NCBI RefSeq assembly: GCF_047238345.1
Contig: NZ_JBDFMQ010000001.1
Coordinates: 1,302,001-1,366,000, forward strand
DNA: 64,000 nt
Source of the DNA: Shouchella sp047238345
GTDB taxonomy: Bacteria; Bacillota; Bacilli; Bacillales; Bacillaceae_D
Direction: 5' to 3'
Positions 43,362 to 52,012 of this stretch are shown piece by piece. Each line of letters starts with the position of its first letter. Position 1 is the stretch's first letter. Made by a program: the position numbers and the translations under genes. Below the pieces are notes generated by a model. That model had not been told where the DNA came from and made no database searches. It saw only the letters and a program-made list of their open reading frames with translations.

Positions 43362-44240
43362 ATGAAGAAAATTGGTTTTTTAGGACCGAGAGGAACATTT
43401 ACTGAAATGGCGGCAAAATTTATGTTTCCGCAAGATGAGAGAATTCCGTTAAAAACGATACCGAAAACAATTGATCTCGCTTTTAACAAAGGAACGGATT
43501 ATGCGGTTGTCCCGATTGAAAATGCCATTGAAGGAACAGTGAATGTCACTTTAGATTATTTAATTCATCAAAAACCAATGCCTATCGTCGCGTCTGTTTC
43601 AATTGGTATTGCGCATCATTTGCTGACAGCTTCTAGAAAAGACTTTGCCTCACTAGCGCCTAAGAAGATCATCTCACACCCGCAAGCTTTGGCACAGTGT
43701 CATCGTTTTATTCAACAACATTTTCCAGATGTGACGATTGAGCATGCGGATTCAACTGCCCAAGCAGCCGCAGCTCTCGCCAAAAATCAGGATGAGGATG
43801 TATGTGTCATTGCAAATCGGGAAGCGGCGAATCTTTACGGATTAAAAATTGCTGCTGAAGATATTCATGATTACCGTGAAAATCAAACCCGATTTCTTGT
43901 TGTATCTGCACACGCCGATGCAACACCATTCGTACCGCCAAGTGCTCAGACTGGTGAAGTAACTACATTGATGATTACGTTGCCGTCAGATTTTACCGGC
44001 GCACTTCATCAAGTGTTATCCGCATTCGCTTGGCGAAAGTTAAACCTTTCTAAGATTGAATCGAGGCCAACAAAAACGGGTTTAGGTAATTACTTTTTTA
44101 TTATTGATGTGGAACAATTAATGGATGATGTTCTCTTACCTGGAGCTATTGCTGAATTAAGTGCGCTTGGATGTAAGGTTGATGTACTTGGAAGTTATTG
44201 CGCCTATAGCGATCAACTCGTCCAGCTTGAAAAAAGTTGA
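43362..44240 (+). CDS. pheA: Prephenate dehydratase PheA
   Basis: The 292-residue enzyme has the N-terminal GFLGPRGTFTEMAA, the central VPIENAIEGTVNVTLD, the catalytic TRF motif in ENQTRFLVVS, and a C-terminal ACT domain with the phenylalanine-binding ESRPTKTGLGNYFF. It makes phenylpyruvate for phenylalanine synthesis and should be feedback-inhibited by Phe. It closes the spo0B-obg-pheB-pheA group and is followed by a strong terminator. ATG 43362 follows AAAGGAGTGGAG. Confidence 0.95.
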   Translation: MKKIGFLGPRGTFTEMAAKFMFPQDERIPLKTIPKTIDLAFNKGTDYAVVPIENAIEGTVNVTLDYLIHQKPMPIVASVSIGIAHHLLTASRKDFASLAPKKIISHPQALAQCHRFIQQHFPDVTIEHADSTAQAAAALAKNQDEDVCVIANREAANLYGLKIAAEDIHDYRENQTRFLVVSAHADATPFVPPSAQTGEVTTLMITLPSDFTGALHQVLSAFAWRKLNLSKIESRPTKTGLGNYFFIIDVEQLMDDVLLPGAIAELSALGCKVDVLGSYCAYSDQLVQLEKS

Positions 44241-44244
44241 TAGC

Positions 44245-44280
44245 AAAAAGTCTTTCGTTTTCTAACGAAAGACTTTTTTT
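44245..44280 (+). terminator. Terminator of pheA
   Basis: AAAAAGTCTTTCGT pairs with ACGAAAGACTTTTT around a short loop, with T to 44280. Confidence 0.93.
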
Positions 44281-44289
44281 AGCGTCTGC

Positions 44290-44841
44290 TTAATCCTCTT
44301 TAAGTAAAAACCCTTTTTCTTCAAGTTGTTTTAAGGCAAACTCAATCTGTGCCTCCGTTTTTGCTTCAACAAGGTGCAAATGAACGCCATTCGTTAATTG
44401 TGATAATAAATTCGCTTTGTGCGTTTCCAAGCGCTCACAAAAATCAGAAACGTCTTGTCGATTTGATAAACGTAGCGTACCGGTTATTTCGCCGTAAATC
44501 GCGTGTTCAATCGTTACATCTACAACGGTTAATCCGCTATCGACAAAGATATTCAGCTCTTCTTTCGTATCGCTAGGAGAATGTTGAACAGGGACTAATC
44601 GTTGAATTCGTTTTTCTTGTTTTTGTTGCAAATATAAATATCCTTGAGCTGTAGAGAAAATCGGTTCGCCTTTTGCTTTTAAAATCGACATGTCTTGTAC
44701 AATAACTTGTCGACTAACACCTGAACGCCTCGCTAAATCACTACCAGTTATCGGTGTCCCTTCTTCCATTAACCAATCTAGAATAGCGGAACGTCTTTCT
44801 GTTGAAATTAGTTTCTTTGATTGATTTTTCAATGCTATCAC
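44290..44841 (-). CDS. niaR: NAD biosynthesis repressor NiaR
   Basis: The 183-residue protein has an N-terminal helix-turn-helix (ITGSDLARRSGVSRQVIVQD) and a C-terminal 3H domain, whose conserved histidines appear in IEHAIYGE, ETHKANLL and GVHLHLVEA. NiaR (YrxA in B. subtilis, 180 residues) binds nicotinic acid and represses the nad genes. It overlaps the end of nifS by four bases. The nadB-nifS intergenic region holds a likely operator. Confidence 0.93.
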   Translation of the reverse strand: MIALKNQSKKLISTERRSAILDWLMEEGTPITGSDLARRSGVSRQVIVQDMSILKAKGEPIFSTAQGYLYLQQKQEKRIQRLVPVQHSPSDTKEELNIFVDSGLTVVDVTIEHAIYGEITGTLRLSNRQDVSDFCERLETHKANLLSQLTNGVHLHLVEAKTEAQIEFALKQLEEKGFLLKED

Positions 44842-45950
44842 CTTATTAAGAGAGTCTTAAATGTTTCGATTAAAAAAGAAAGATCTTCATCAGTTGTTGG
44901 TTCACCAAAAGTAACTCTTACATATTGATCGGCAAAGTCTTTTGAATACCCTAGCGCGCGTAAAGATTCTGGTGGCCCAGATTGACCAGCTCGACAGGCA
45001 GAACCTACTGCGATGCATGCGCCGATTCGATCACACTCTAGCATAAATTGCTGACCACTCCAACCATTGATAAATAATCCTAGATGAAACGGTAATCGTT
45101 CTTGAACACCACATCCTACAAGCGTAACACGGTCAGTTAGTTCAGATAAAAGCTGAGTCTGAAAGCGTTGATGTCGATTTATTAATTTGCCTTGGACGGT
45201 CATCGCGTGTTCTAGAGCAATAGTAAAGGCGGCAACTGCAGGAGTATCAACGGTGCCAGGGCGCATGCCATATTCATGACTAACGTGAGATAAAAAAGGT
45301 TTAAAATGATGCTCTCTCGATACATACATAATCCCTAACCCTTTTGGTGCATAAAGTTTGTGCGCAGAAAAACTAGCCGCGTCAACCTGTGTTAGATCGA
45401 TCGGGATTTTTCCTAGCGCTTGTACACAGTCGCTATGAAATAGTATACCATGCCGATCTAGAATCTCACTAAGAATGTCGATGTTTTGCAGAGTGCCAAT
45501 CTCACTCGAAGCCATGCCAATGGAACAGATTATCGTGTCTGTTCGAATTTGAGACAACAAAGACGTTAAACAAACGCTACCTTGTTGGTCAACATCAACA
45601 TAATCAACTTCAAATCCTTGCGACTCCAAATATTGATAGGTGGACAAAATGGACGGATGTTCTGTTTTAATCGTTAATAAGTGAGTGCCTTGATGAGAAA
45701 AGGCATTTGCTAGTGAAACAATCGCCAGGAAATTTGCTTCTGAGCCAGATCCAGTGAAATAAATTTCGTCATCTTGTACGCCTAGTTGTGTCGCGATACG
45801 TTGTCGGTAATCGTGTAAGTGCCAATCAGCATAAACCCCCAGTCTATGTACGCTAAGAGGGTTTGCATAGGACTCTTTGGCACAGGTTGTGTAGGCTTGA
45901 AGTGCTTCTTCTGACATAGGTGAAGTAGAACTGTAATCAAAATACCGCAT
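44838..45950 (-). CDS. nifS: Cysteine desulfurase NifS dedicated to NAD biosynthesis
   Basis: The 370-residue PLP enzyme has DYSSTSPMSEEAL, FTGSGSEANFLAI, the PLP lysine in SAHKLYAPKG and the sulfur-accepting Cys in AVGSACRAGQSG. Divergent placement from nadB is the classic arrangement in bacilli, where this desulfurase supplies sulfur for the [4Fe-4S] cluster of NadA. It forms an operon with niaR. Confidence 0.92.
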   Translation of the reverse strand: MRYFDYSSTSPMSEEALQAYTTCAKESYANPLSVHRLGVYADWHLHDYRQRIATQLGVQDDEIYFTGSGSEANFLAIVSLANAFSHQGTHLLTIKTEHPSILSTYQYLESQGFEVDYVDVDQQGSVCLTSLLSQIRTDTIICSIGMASSEIGTLQNIDILSEILDRHGILFHSDCVQALGKIPIDLTQVDAASFSAHKLYAPKGLGIMYVSREHHFKPFLSHVSHEYGMRPGTVDTPAVAAFTIALEHAMTVQGKLINRHQRFQTQLLSELTDRVTLVGCGVQERLPFHLGLFINGWSGQQFMLECDRIGACIAVGSACRAGQSGPPESLRALGYSKDFADQYVRVTFGEPTTDEDLSFLIETFKTLLIR

Positions 45951-45989
45951 AACTGCTCCTTAAAAATGTAGTTGTATTTTCTTTTATTC

Positions 45990-46023
45990 TATGTAAATAT
46001 AGGTGACAAGACAAGTGTAAATT
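45990..46023. promoter_or_regulatory. Candidate NiaR operator between nifS and nadB
   Basis: The stretch contains ATGTAAATATAGGTGACAAG followed by ACAAGTGTAAAT. On the minus strand it reads TTTACACTTGTC then TTGTCACC then TTTACATAG, a repeated TTTACAy element with a GTGACA/TTGTCAC core. This resembles the NiaR operator type near nad genes. A minus-strand promoter TTGTCT, 17 bp, TAGAAT overlaps it and would drive nifS-niaR. Confidence 0.5.
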
Positions 46024-46042
46024 ACATGCGAGGAGGGAAGGT

Positions 46043-47536
46043 TTGAAAACAGTCATTATTATAGGTTCAGGTATAGCTGGTTTAATGGCAGCTCATCATC
46101 TTGCTGACGAATGTAATGTGATAATCTTCACAAAGTCAAGTTATAAAGATAGCAACTCTGCTCGGGCTCAAGGTGGTATTGCAGCTGCCGTGGCTTCTAA
46201 CGACCATCCCAGAAACCATTTTCACGATACGATGCAAGCGGGAAAAGGCGTTAACGATAAAGGCCTCGTTGAAATGATGACGAAGGAAGCGGTAGGTCTT
46301 ATTCATGAACTGGAAGATGCAGGTGTTGCTTTTGAGAAAATGGAAGGTGAATATGCACTTGGTCAAGAAGGCGCTCATCAGCATCATCGAATTCTTTTTG
46401 CGAATAACGATCAAACAGGTGACGCAATCATGATGGCTCTCTGGAATCAAGTCAAGAATCGTGTCAAAGTCTATGAACGTGTGAGTGTAACAGCGTTGAA
46501 CGTAAATGGGAAAGAGGTAACAGGGGTGCAAACGCCTAATGGGGTGTGGGCAGCAGATGCGGTTATTTTAGCGACTGGTGGAGTTGGGCAGCTGTATGCA
46601 TTTAATTCAAATGCACGAACCGCAACGGGTGAAGGAATGTATTTAGCCTACTGTGCCGGTGCGGTTTTAAAAGACATGGAATACATCCAATTCCATCCAA
46701 CTATTTTAAAAAGTCCACAGGCTGTATTAATAAGTGAAGCTGTTCGAGGAGAGGGAGGACAGTTAATAAATAGTCAAGGTGAGAGAGTCTTGCGTCACTA
46801 TCCGAAGATGGACTTAGAAGGAAGGGATGTAGTAGCAGCTGTTCTTCATGAAGCATTACTAAATGGTGAACAAATTTACTTAGATGTACGCATGATAAAG
46901 AGGTTTAGCGAACGATTTCCGTTTATCGATCGAGCATGTAAAGAGGAAGGGTTTGATCCAATGGAAGAACCTCTTCCTGTGATGCCAGGTGCTCATTTTA
47001 TTTGTGGAGGAGTTGAAGTAGATAAACATGGGAAAACAGCTGTTGAACGCCTGTATGCTATCGGTGAGGTTGCTTGCTCAGGAGTTCACGGATCGAATCG
47101 ATTAGCGAGTAATTCGTTACTTGAAGCTGTTTATTTCGCGAAAAAGTGTGCAACAGATATTTTGTCTAACGTTGAACAGAAGAAACATGGATATGGCTCG
47201 GAACAACAGTCTAGTCAAGCCCATGCGCTGCCATCTCGTCAAGCACTACAGCAAAGAATGATGAGTCATGTAGGCATTAAACGAACAACAAAATGTTTAG
47301 TTGAAATGAAGGCGTGGCTAGAGTCTTATCGTCAGTTTCCTACTTTACAGAGAATACCACTAGAGGAAAAAGCGATGTTTGAACTAGCTACTATGATCAC
47401 AAATGCAGCTATAGAAAGAGAAGAGTCAAGAGGCACACATCGTAGAGATGATTTTCCGAACGAATCATCAAGCTGGGAAAATCAATCCATTGCATTCCAA
47501 CATGGAATGATGTCGATTTGCAAACGGGGAGGTTAA
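46043..47536 (+). CDS. nadB: L-aspartate oxidase NadB
   Basis: The 497-residue flavoprotein has the FAD fold VIIIGSGIAGLMAAHHL, the conserved SARAQGGIAAA and HHRILFANNDQTG, and GGVEVDKHGKTAVERLYAIG with HGSNRLASNSLLEAVYFAK near the FAD-contact end. It converts aspartate to iminoaspartate, the first step of de novo NAD synthesis. Start TTG 46043 follows GAGGAGGGAAGG. The next gene starts two bases after its stop. Confidence 0.95.
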   Translation: MKTVIIIGSGIAGLMAAHHLADECNVIIFTKSSYKDSNSARAQGGIAAAVASNDHPRNHFHDTMQAGKGVNDKGLVEMMTKEAVGLIHELEDAGVAFEKMEGEYALGQEGAHQHHRILFANNDQTGDAIMMALWNQVKNRVKVYERVSVTALNVNGKEVTGVQTPNGVWAADAVILATGGVGQLYAFNSNARTATGEGMYLAYCAGAVLKDMEYIQFHPTILKSPQAVLISEAVRGEGGQLINSQGERVLRHYPKMDLEGRDVVAAVLHEALLNGEQIYLDVRMIKRFSERFPFIDRACKEEGFDPMEEPLPVMPGAHFICGGVEVDKHGKTAVERLYAIGEVACSGVHGSNRLASNSLLEAVYFAKKCATDILSNVEQKKHGYGSEQQSSQAHALPSRQALQQRMMSHVGIKRTTKCLVEMKAWLESYRQFPTLQRIPLEEKAMFELATMITNAAIEREESRGTHRRDDFPNESSSWENQSIAFQHGMMSICKRGG

Positions 47537-47537
47537 C

Positions 47538-48371
47538 GTGAATTCCATTAAACTACAACAATTAATACGGGATTTTTTAGTCGAAGATATTGGCTATGGT
47601 GATAAAACGGCAGAATCCATATTTAGTGATTCTATACCGATTGTAACAGCTCAAATGATTGCAAAAGATCATGGTGTTTTTTCAGGAAGTGAAGTGATTC
47701 GTCTTTTTTATAACCAGTTAAACGAGGGGATTGAAACGAGATGTAAAAAGAAAGAGGGCGAAATCGTTGAAAAGGGCGATGTCATCGCAGAATTTACAGG
47801 TAGTGCAAGAACCATTCTACAAGGGGAACGCGTGTTATTGAATATCATACAACGGATGTGTGGAATTGCTTCCATTGTACATCAGGCAAACAAATATTTA
47901 GACGATTCAAGCATTCGTATTTGTGATACTAGAAAGACGTTGCCAGGATTGAGAATGTTTGATAAAGCGGCATGCCGTGCTGGTGGTGGTTACAACCATC
48001 GGTTTGGACTCGATGACGGGGTGATGTTAAAAGAAAATCATATTGCTGCATGTGGATCAATTAAAGAAGCTGTTCAACGGGTTAAAAGCACTTTAGGGCC
48101 AATGGTGAAGATTGAAGTTGAAACAACAAATCAACCTGAAGTGGAAGAGGCCGTCGCGTCTGGAGTAGATGTAATCATGTTTGATCATGCTACAGCCGAT
48201 CAAGTCCGACATTATCAGCAATTCGTTCCTAAATCAATGATAACGGAAGTTTCTGGAAATATCGATCTGAACAATATTCATACATTTGCAGGTACAGGTG
48301 TTCATTATATTTCATTAGGGTTCATTACACATTCTGTAAAAGCATTGGATTTAAGCATGTTGCTTAAATGA
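47538..48371 (+). CDS. nadC: Nicotinate-nucleotide pyrophosphorylase (quinolinate phosphoribosyltransferase) NadC
   Basis: The 277-residue protein has EDIGYGDKTAES, ERVLLNIIQRMCGIAS, DTRKTLPGLRMFDKAAC, GGGYNHRFGLDDGVMLKENH and the C-terminal ISLGFITHS. It converts quinolinate and PRPP to nicotinate mononucleotide. GTG 47538 follows GGGGAGGTTAAC. It lies between nadB and nadA. Confidence 0.96.
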   Translation: MNSIKLQQLIRDFLVEDIGYGDKTAESIFSDSIPIVTAQMIAKDHGVFSGSEVIRLFYNQLNEGIETRCKKKEGEIVEKGDVIAEFTGSARTILQGERVLLNIIQRMCGIASIVHQANKYLDDSSIRICDTRKTLPGLRMFDKAACRAGGGYNHRFGLDDGVMLKENHIAACGSIKEAVQRVKSTLGPMVKIEVETTNQPEVEEAVASGVDVIMFDHATADQVRHYQQFVPKSMITEVSGNIDLNNIHTFAGTGVHYISLGFITHSVKALDLSMLLK

Positions 48372-48434
48372 ATGTGATCAGATAAAAACGTATGTCGTTG
48401 GAAAAGTGACTCACTTGAGAAAGGATGAAAGACG

Positions 48435-49532
48435 TTGGCGATAACAAAAACAGTATCTCTTCCCGATGAGTATCGCGCTCTATCGATGGAAGAAAAAATA
48501 AACAGAATCAAAGCTGCGAAAGCATTTTTCGGAGAACGTTTATTCATTCCAGGACATCATTATCAGAGAGAAGATGTAATTCAATTTGCTGATTTTACAG
48601 GAGATTCACTGCAGCTTGCGAAAAAATGTGCTGAAAGTAACGCAGAATTTATTGTGTTTTGTGGAGTCCATTTTATGGCGGAAACGGCAGACATCTTAAC
48701 GGATTCAACGCAACGAGTTTTATTACCAGACTTAGCGGCAGGCTGTTCAATGGCAGATATGGCAACGCTCTCACAGACGAGAAGGGCTTGGAAAACATTA
48801 ACCGGTATATATGGAGACTCATTGGTGCCTCTTACCTACGTAAATTCTACGGCAGAAATTAAAGCATTTTGTGGTGAAAATGAGGGGGCTTGTTTAACTT
48901 CTTCAAATGCTAAAGAAATGGTTCAATGGGCATTAAATAAAAAGCAACGGATTTTATTTTTGCCAGATCAACATTTAGGGCGAAACACTGCATTTGACCT
49001 AGGGATACCGCTTTCGGAAATGGCCGTCTGGTGTCCGATAAAAAATGAATTGGAGTTTACAGATCATGCAATTAGAGAGAATGTGCGAATCATTCTTTGG
49101 AAAGGCCATTGTTCCGTTCATGAAAAATTCACTGTGAACCACATACAAGAGATACGAAGCAAAGACCCACAAACCAACATTATCGTTCATCCAGAATGTA
49201 GCCATGAGGTCGTTCAAGCTGCAGATGAAGCAGGGAGTACCCATCATATTATTCAAGCCATTGAAAAAGCAGAATCAGGAAGTAAATGGGCAGTAGGAAC
49301 GGAAATGAATTTAGTGAATCGTTTGGCAATGAAGCATACTGATAAGGCAATTGAGTCACTTAATCCTTATATGTGTCCTTGTTTAACAATGAATCGAATT
49401 GACATTGAGCACCTTTGCTGGTCACTTGATTCTTTAAAAAATGGAACATATCAATTCCAAATTAGTGTACCACCTGACATTTCCAAGTATGCAATGATTG
49501 CGCTAGATCGAATGTTACTTTCAGTGAAATAA
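48435..49532 (+). CDS. nadA: Quinolinate synthase NadA
   Basis: The 365-residue protein has FIPGHHYQREDVIQFAD, FCGVHFMAETADIL, LPDLAAGCSMADMA, TYVNSTAEIKAFCGENEGACLTSSN (in shorter parts), WKGHCSVHEKFT, HPECSHEVV and the C-terminal NPYMCPCLTMNRID. The cysteines for the catalytic [4Fe-4S] cluster are in place. It condenses iminoaspartate with dihydroxyacetone phosphate. Start TTG 48435 follows GAAAGGATG. Confidence 0.95.
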   Translation: MAITKTVSLPDEYRALSMEEKINRIKAAKAFFGERLFIPGHHYQREDVIQFADFTGDSLQLAKKCAESNAEFIVFCGVHFMAETADILTDSTQRVLLPDLAAGCSMADMATLSQTRRAWKTLTGIYGDSLVPLTYVNSTAEIKAFCGENEGACLTSSNAKEMVQWALNKKQRILFLPDQHLGRNTAFDLGIPLSEMAVWCPIKNELEFTDHAIRENVRIILWKGHCSVHEKFTVNHIQEIRSKDPQTNIIVHPECSHEVVQAADEAGSTHHIIQAIEKAESGSKWAVGTEMNLVNRLAMKHTDKAIESLNPYMCPCLTMNRIDIEHLCWSLDSLKNGTYQFQISVPPDISKYAMIALDRMLLSVK

Positions 49533-49650
49533 AAAATTACAACCTCTTCGGCATATGCGATCCTTCATGTTCATATGATTTTTTTAAGAGAACATTATGG
49601 AGATTGTACGCATATAGTGTACGAATGCCTATAACAGGGGGAATGACCCG

Positions 49651-51123
49651 ATGAGAATTCATATTGTACAAAAGGGAGAAACTGTAGGGAAGCTTGCGGA
49701 TAAATATGATTTATCAGCTAAGCAAATTAAGCAAGCAAACAATACGATTACAAATCCCGAGATGTTGATGCCTGGAATGAAAGTGAAAATCCCTTCGCCA
49801 ACTGTTGCTGTCCGTAAAGAAAAGACAGTGAAAAAAGAGGAAAAACCTGTAACAAGCAAAAAAGAAAAGGTTCAACCTTTAAAAAGTCCTAAAACAAACG
49901 CGAGTGAAATCCAAACGTTTGAAGTACCAAAAACACTAGAGGCGCCACCGAAAACGGAAAAAAAATATCAATCAGAGCCGAAACCACTTCCGCCAAAGCC
50001 TCCATGTTCTTCATGTGGAAATCAATCCAATCAGTATATGCCAACGCAAAACCAAAGTAATCCGTCCACACAGCCTCAAAATAATAACGTAGAGCATATG
50101 ATGAATCAATGGAACTCTTCCCAAGGTTCAATGCAAAATACTTATGCTCCCCAAACCGAGAGCATGAACGGAAACCATCATATGCCGATGCAAGGAATGA
50201 ACGAAATGAACGGAAACCATCATATGCCGATGCAAGGAATGAACGAAATGAACGGAAACCATCACATGCCAATGCAAGGAATGGGCGGAATGAATGGAAA
50301 CCATCATATGCCGATGCAAGGAATGGGCGAAATGAACGGAAACCATCATATGGGAATGCAAGGAATGGGCGGAATGAATGGAAACCATCATATGCCCATG
50401 CAAGGAATGAACGAAATGAACGGAAACCATCATATGCCGATGCAAGGAATGGGCGGAATGAACGGAAACCATCATTCGCCAATGCAAGGAATGGGCGGAA
50501 TGAATGGAAACCATCATATGGGAATGCAAGGAATGGGCGGAATGAACGGAAATCACAACGCACCAATGCAAGGAATGGGCGGAATGAACGGAAATCATCA
50601 CGCACCGATGCAAGGAATGGGCGGAAATCATCACTCGCCGATGCAAGGAATGGGTGGAATGAATGGAAATCATCACGCACCAATGCAAGGAATGGGTGGA
50701 ATGAATGGAAATCATCACGCACCAATGCAAGGAATGGGTGGAATGAATGGAAATCATCACGCACCGATGCAAGGAATGGGAGGAATGAACGGAAACCATC
50801 ACGCACCGATGCAAGGAATGGGAGGAATGAACGGAAACCATCACGCGCCGATGCAAGGAATGGGTAGTGAACATGAACAACCAACATTCGTAAAGAAAGA
50901 CGGCCAATGGAATACGGCGAACACGAGTTGGTTTTACCCGCAAATGGAGCAACAGATCCAGCCTCATACGCAATACGAAAATTATAATGGATACCGACAA
51001 GCGATGCCGCATAATCAAGCGCCACAGTGGGAAACGATGCAAGCATCCCAAACTGCGTATGCGCCTTATGAGCCAAAAGAGCAACTAAACAATTATGATG
51101 AAACTGACGACCAAGAAAGCTAA
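49651..51123 (+). CDS. safA: Spore coat morphogenetic protein SafA (LysM, with His/Met/Asn repeats)
   Basis: The 490-residue protein begins with a LysM domain (VQKGETVGKLADKYDLSAKQ to GMKVKIP, about 4-48), then a Lys/Pro-rich linker and 17 tandem repeats of mostly 14 residues, MNGNHHxPMQGMGG (about 172-406). It ends in a Gln/Tyr-rich tail. LysM plus low complexity directly after nadA matches safA in B. subtilis, where SafA targets inner-coat proteins to the cortex. The repeats differ from those of B. subtilis and make the protein longer (387 there). A SigE-like CATATAGT (49611-49618) lies upstream. Confidence in the name rests on LysM and synteny. Confidence 0.82.
   Translation: MRIHIVQKGETVGKLADKYDLSAKQIKQANNTITNPEMLMPGMKVKIPSPTVAVRKEKTVKKEEKPVTSKKEKVQPLKSPKTNASEIQTFEVPKTLEAPPKTEKKYQSEPKPLPPKPPCSSCGNQSNQYMPTQNQSNPSTQPQNNNVEHMMNQWNSSQGSMQNTYAPQTESMNGNHHMPMQGMNEMNGNHHMPMQGMNEMNGNHHMPMQGMGGMNGNHHMPMQGMGEMNGNHHMGMQGMGGMNGNHHMPMQGMNEMNGNHHMPMQGMGGMNGNHHSPMQGMGGMNGNHHMGMQGMGGMNGNHNAPMQGMGGMNGNHHAPMQGMGGNHHSPMQGMGGMNGNHHAPMQGMGGMNGNHHAPMQGMGGMNGNHHAPMQGMGGMNGNHHAPMQGMGGMNGNHHAPMQGMGSEHEQPTFVKKDGQWNTANTSWFYPQMEQQIQPHTQYENYNGYRQAMPHNQAPQWETMQASQTAYAPYEPKEQLNNYDETDDQES
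50164..50868 (+). repeat. 42-bp tandem repeat in safA (17 copies)
   Basis: The unit encodes MNGNHH-[MAS]-[PG]-MQGM-[GN]-[GE]. Sixteen copies are 42 bases; copy 12 is 33 bases and lacks the MNG codons. Early copies carry M or MNE variants, while the last five are almost uniform A-P copies, pointing to recent duplication at the 3' end. The unit contains no stop in several frames, which creates long false frames on both strands. Confidence 0.95.
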
Positions 51124-51150
51124 ATTACTATCCAACAACTAACAGATTAG

Positions 51151-51193
51151 AATCCCTCTTTTAGTGGACACTATCACTAGAAGGGGGATTTTA
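51151..51193 (+). terminator. Hairpin between safA and the coxA-like gene that covers the latter's ribosome-binding site
   Basis: Sixteen consecutive pairs (51151-51166 with 51175-51190; two are G-U) surround an 8-base loop. The 3' arm includes AGAAGGGGG, the ribosome-binding site of the next gene. TTTT follows. It can act as a terminator and/or block translation in read-through transcripts. Confidence 0.7.
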
Positions 51194-51196
51194 AAT

Positions 51197-51982
51197 ATGA
51201 AAAAAACCGTAACTTCTTTTTTATGTGCAACAATCGTTGCCACTGGATTAACAGCTTGTAATGGTGCAGATCAATCTCAAACACATGGGAATATGTACCG
51301 TGGAAGTGAAGCACAAATGGGTTATGATTACGGTGGGTATGATTATACAGCCGACTATCCTTATTATGGAAATGGTGTTGGCGGTAAAGAATATTATCAA
51401 AACAATCGGTTCTCACAAAAGAACGATCGCATGAATAATCCAAAAGCGAATTACAATCAAAACCGCAAAATGTCTAACGGACGAGGTATGACTGGAAACG
51501 GACGACCTGGGATGGTAGATGAGAACGGCATGATTAACCGTACGAACGATACGATGAGTGGAAGAGGAATGCAATTCAAACATTCTTCAAAGCAACCGTC
51601 CATGCAATCGAAATCAACAAAAGCTCATTATCATAAGGATTACGATGGAAAGCATGTTGGAATGCTGACGACTGAGCTTGAAAAAATTGATGGTGTAAAA
51701 GAGCCTCGCGTTATGGTAAGAGATAACGATGTTGTCATTGGGTACCAAGCGGAAGGCAAACCCCATGACGTTGAAAGTAAAATGAATCGTCACGTTCAAA
51801 AGGTTATGGGGAAAGGGAAACATGTAACCATTACGGCCGATCATGATATGCATGAATCAATGTCTAAAATGGATGATCAACTACGTACGGGTTCCGCTTT
51901 TAAGGAAGTGGAGAGCACGTTTGCGGCAATGATGAAAGATTTAGGTCACGCAGCAAAACGTCCATTTGAGAAAAATCGCTAA
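51197..51982 (+). CDS. YhcN/YlaJ-family spore lipoprotein (CoxA-like)
   Basis: The 261-residue protein has a lipoprotein signal peptide (ATIVATGLTAC, Cys 21). A Tyr/Asn/Gly-rich low-complexity middle follows, and then a C-terminal domain (HYHKDYDGKHVGMLTTELEK to FEKNR) with the YhcN/YlaJ pattern (V..V....V.GY.....). Downstream of safA this corresponds to coxA of B. subtilis (spore cortex protein), which is shorter. ATG 51197 follows AGAAGGGGG, which is buried in a hairpin. Function is unknown beyond sporulation association. Confidence 0.75.
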   Translation: MKKTVTSFLCATIVATGLTACNGADQSQTHGNMYRGSEAQMGYDYGGYDYTADYPYYGNGVGGKEYYQNNRFSQKNDRMNNPKANYNQNRKMSNGRGMTGNGRPGMVDENGMINRTNDTMSGRGMQFKHSSKQPSMQSKSTKAHYHKDYDGKHVGMLTTELEKIDGVKEPRVMVRDNDVVIGYQAEGKPHDVESKMNRHVQKVMGKGKHVTITADHDMHESMSKMDDQLRTGSAFKEVESTFAAMMKDLGHAAKRPFEKNR

Positions 51983-52012
51983 AAAGAAGAAGGCAGCTGC
52001 CTTCTTCTTTTT
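51981..52012. terminator. Bidirectional terminator between coxA-like and CuA-lipoprotein genes
   Basis: A near-perfect palindrome AAAAAGAAGAAGGCAG/CTGCCTTCTTCTTTTT serves both converging genes. Confidence 0.9.

Noticed and set aside
50164..50868. Possible CRISPR-like direct repeats
   Set aside because: The units are contiguous, in frame with safA and have no spacers. They are a protein-coding tandem repeat.
49889..51084. Long minus-strand frames (up to 395 codons) opposite safA, and a 252-codon plus-strand frame inside it
   Set aside because: They arise because the 42-base repeat has no stop in several frames. They have no ribosome-binding site and only mirror the repeat.
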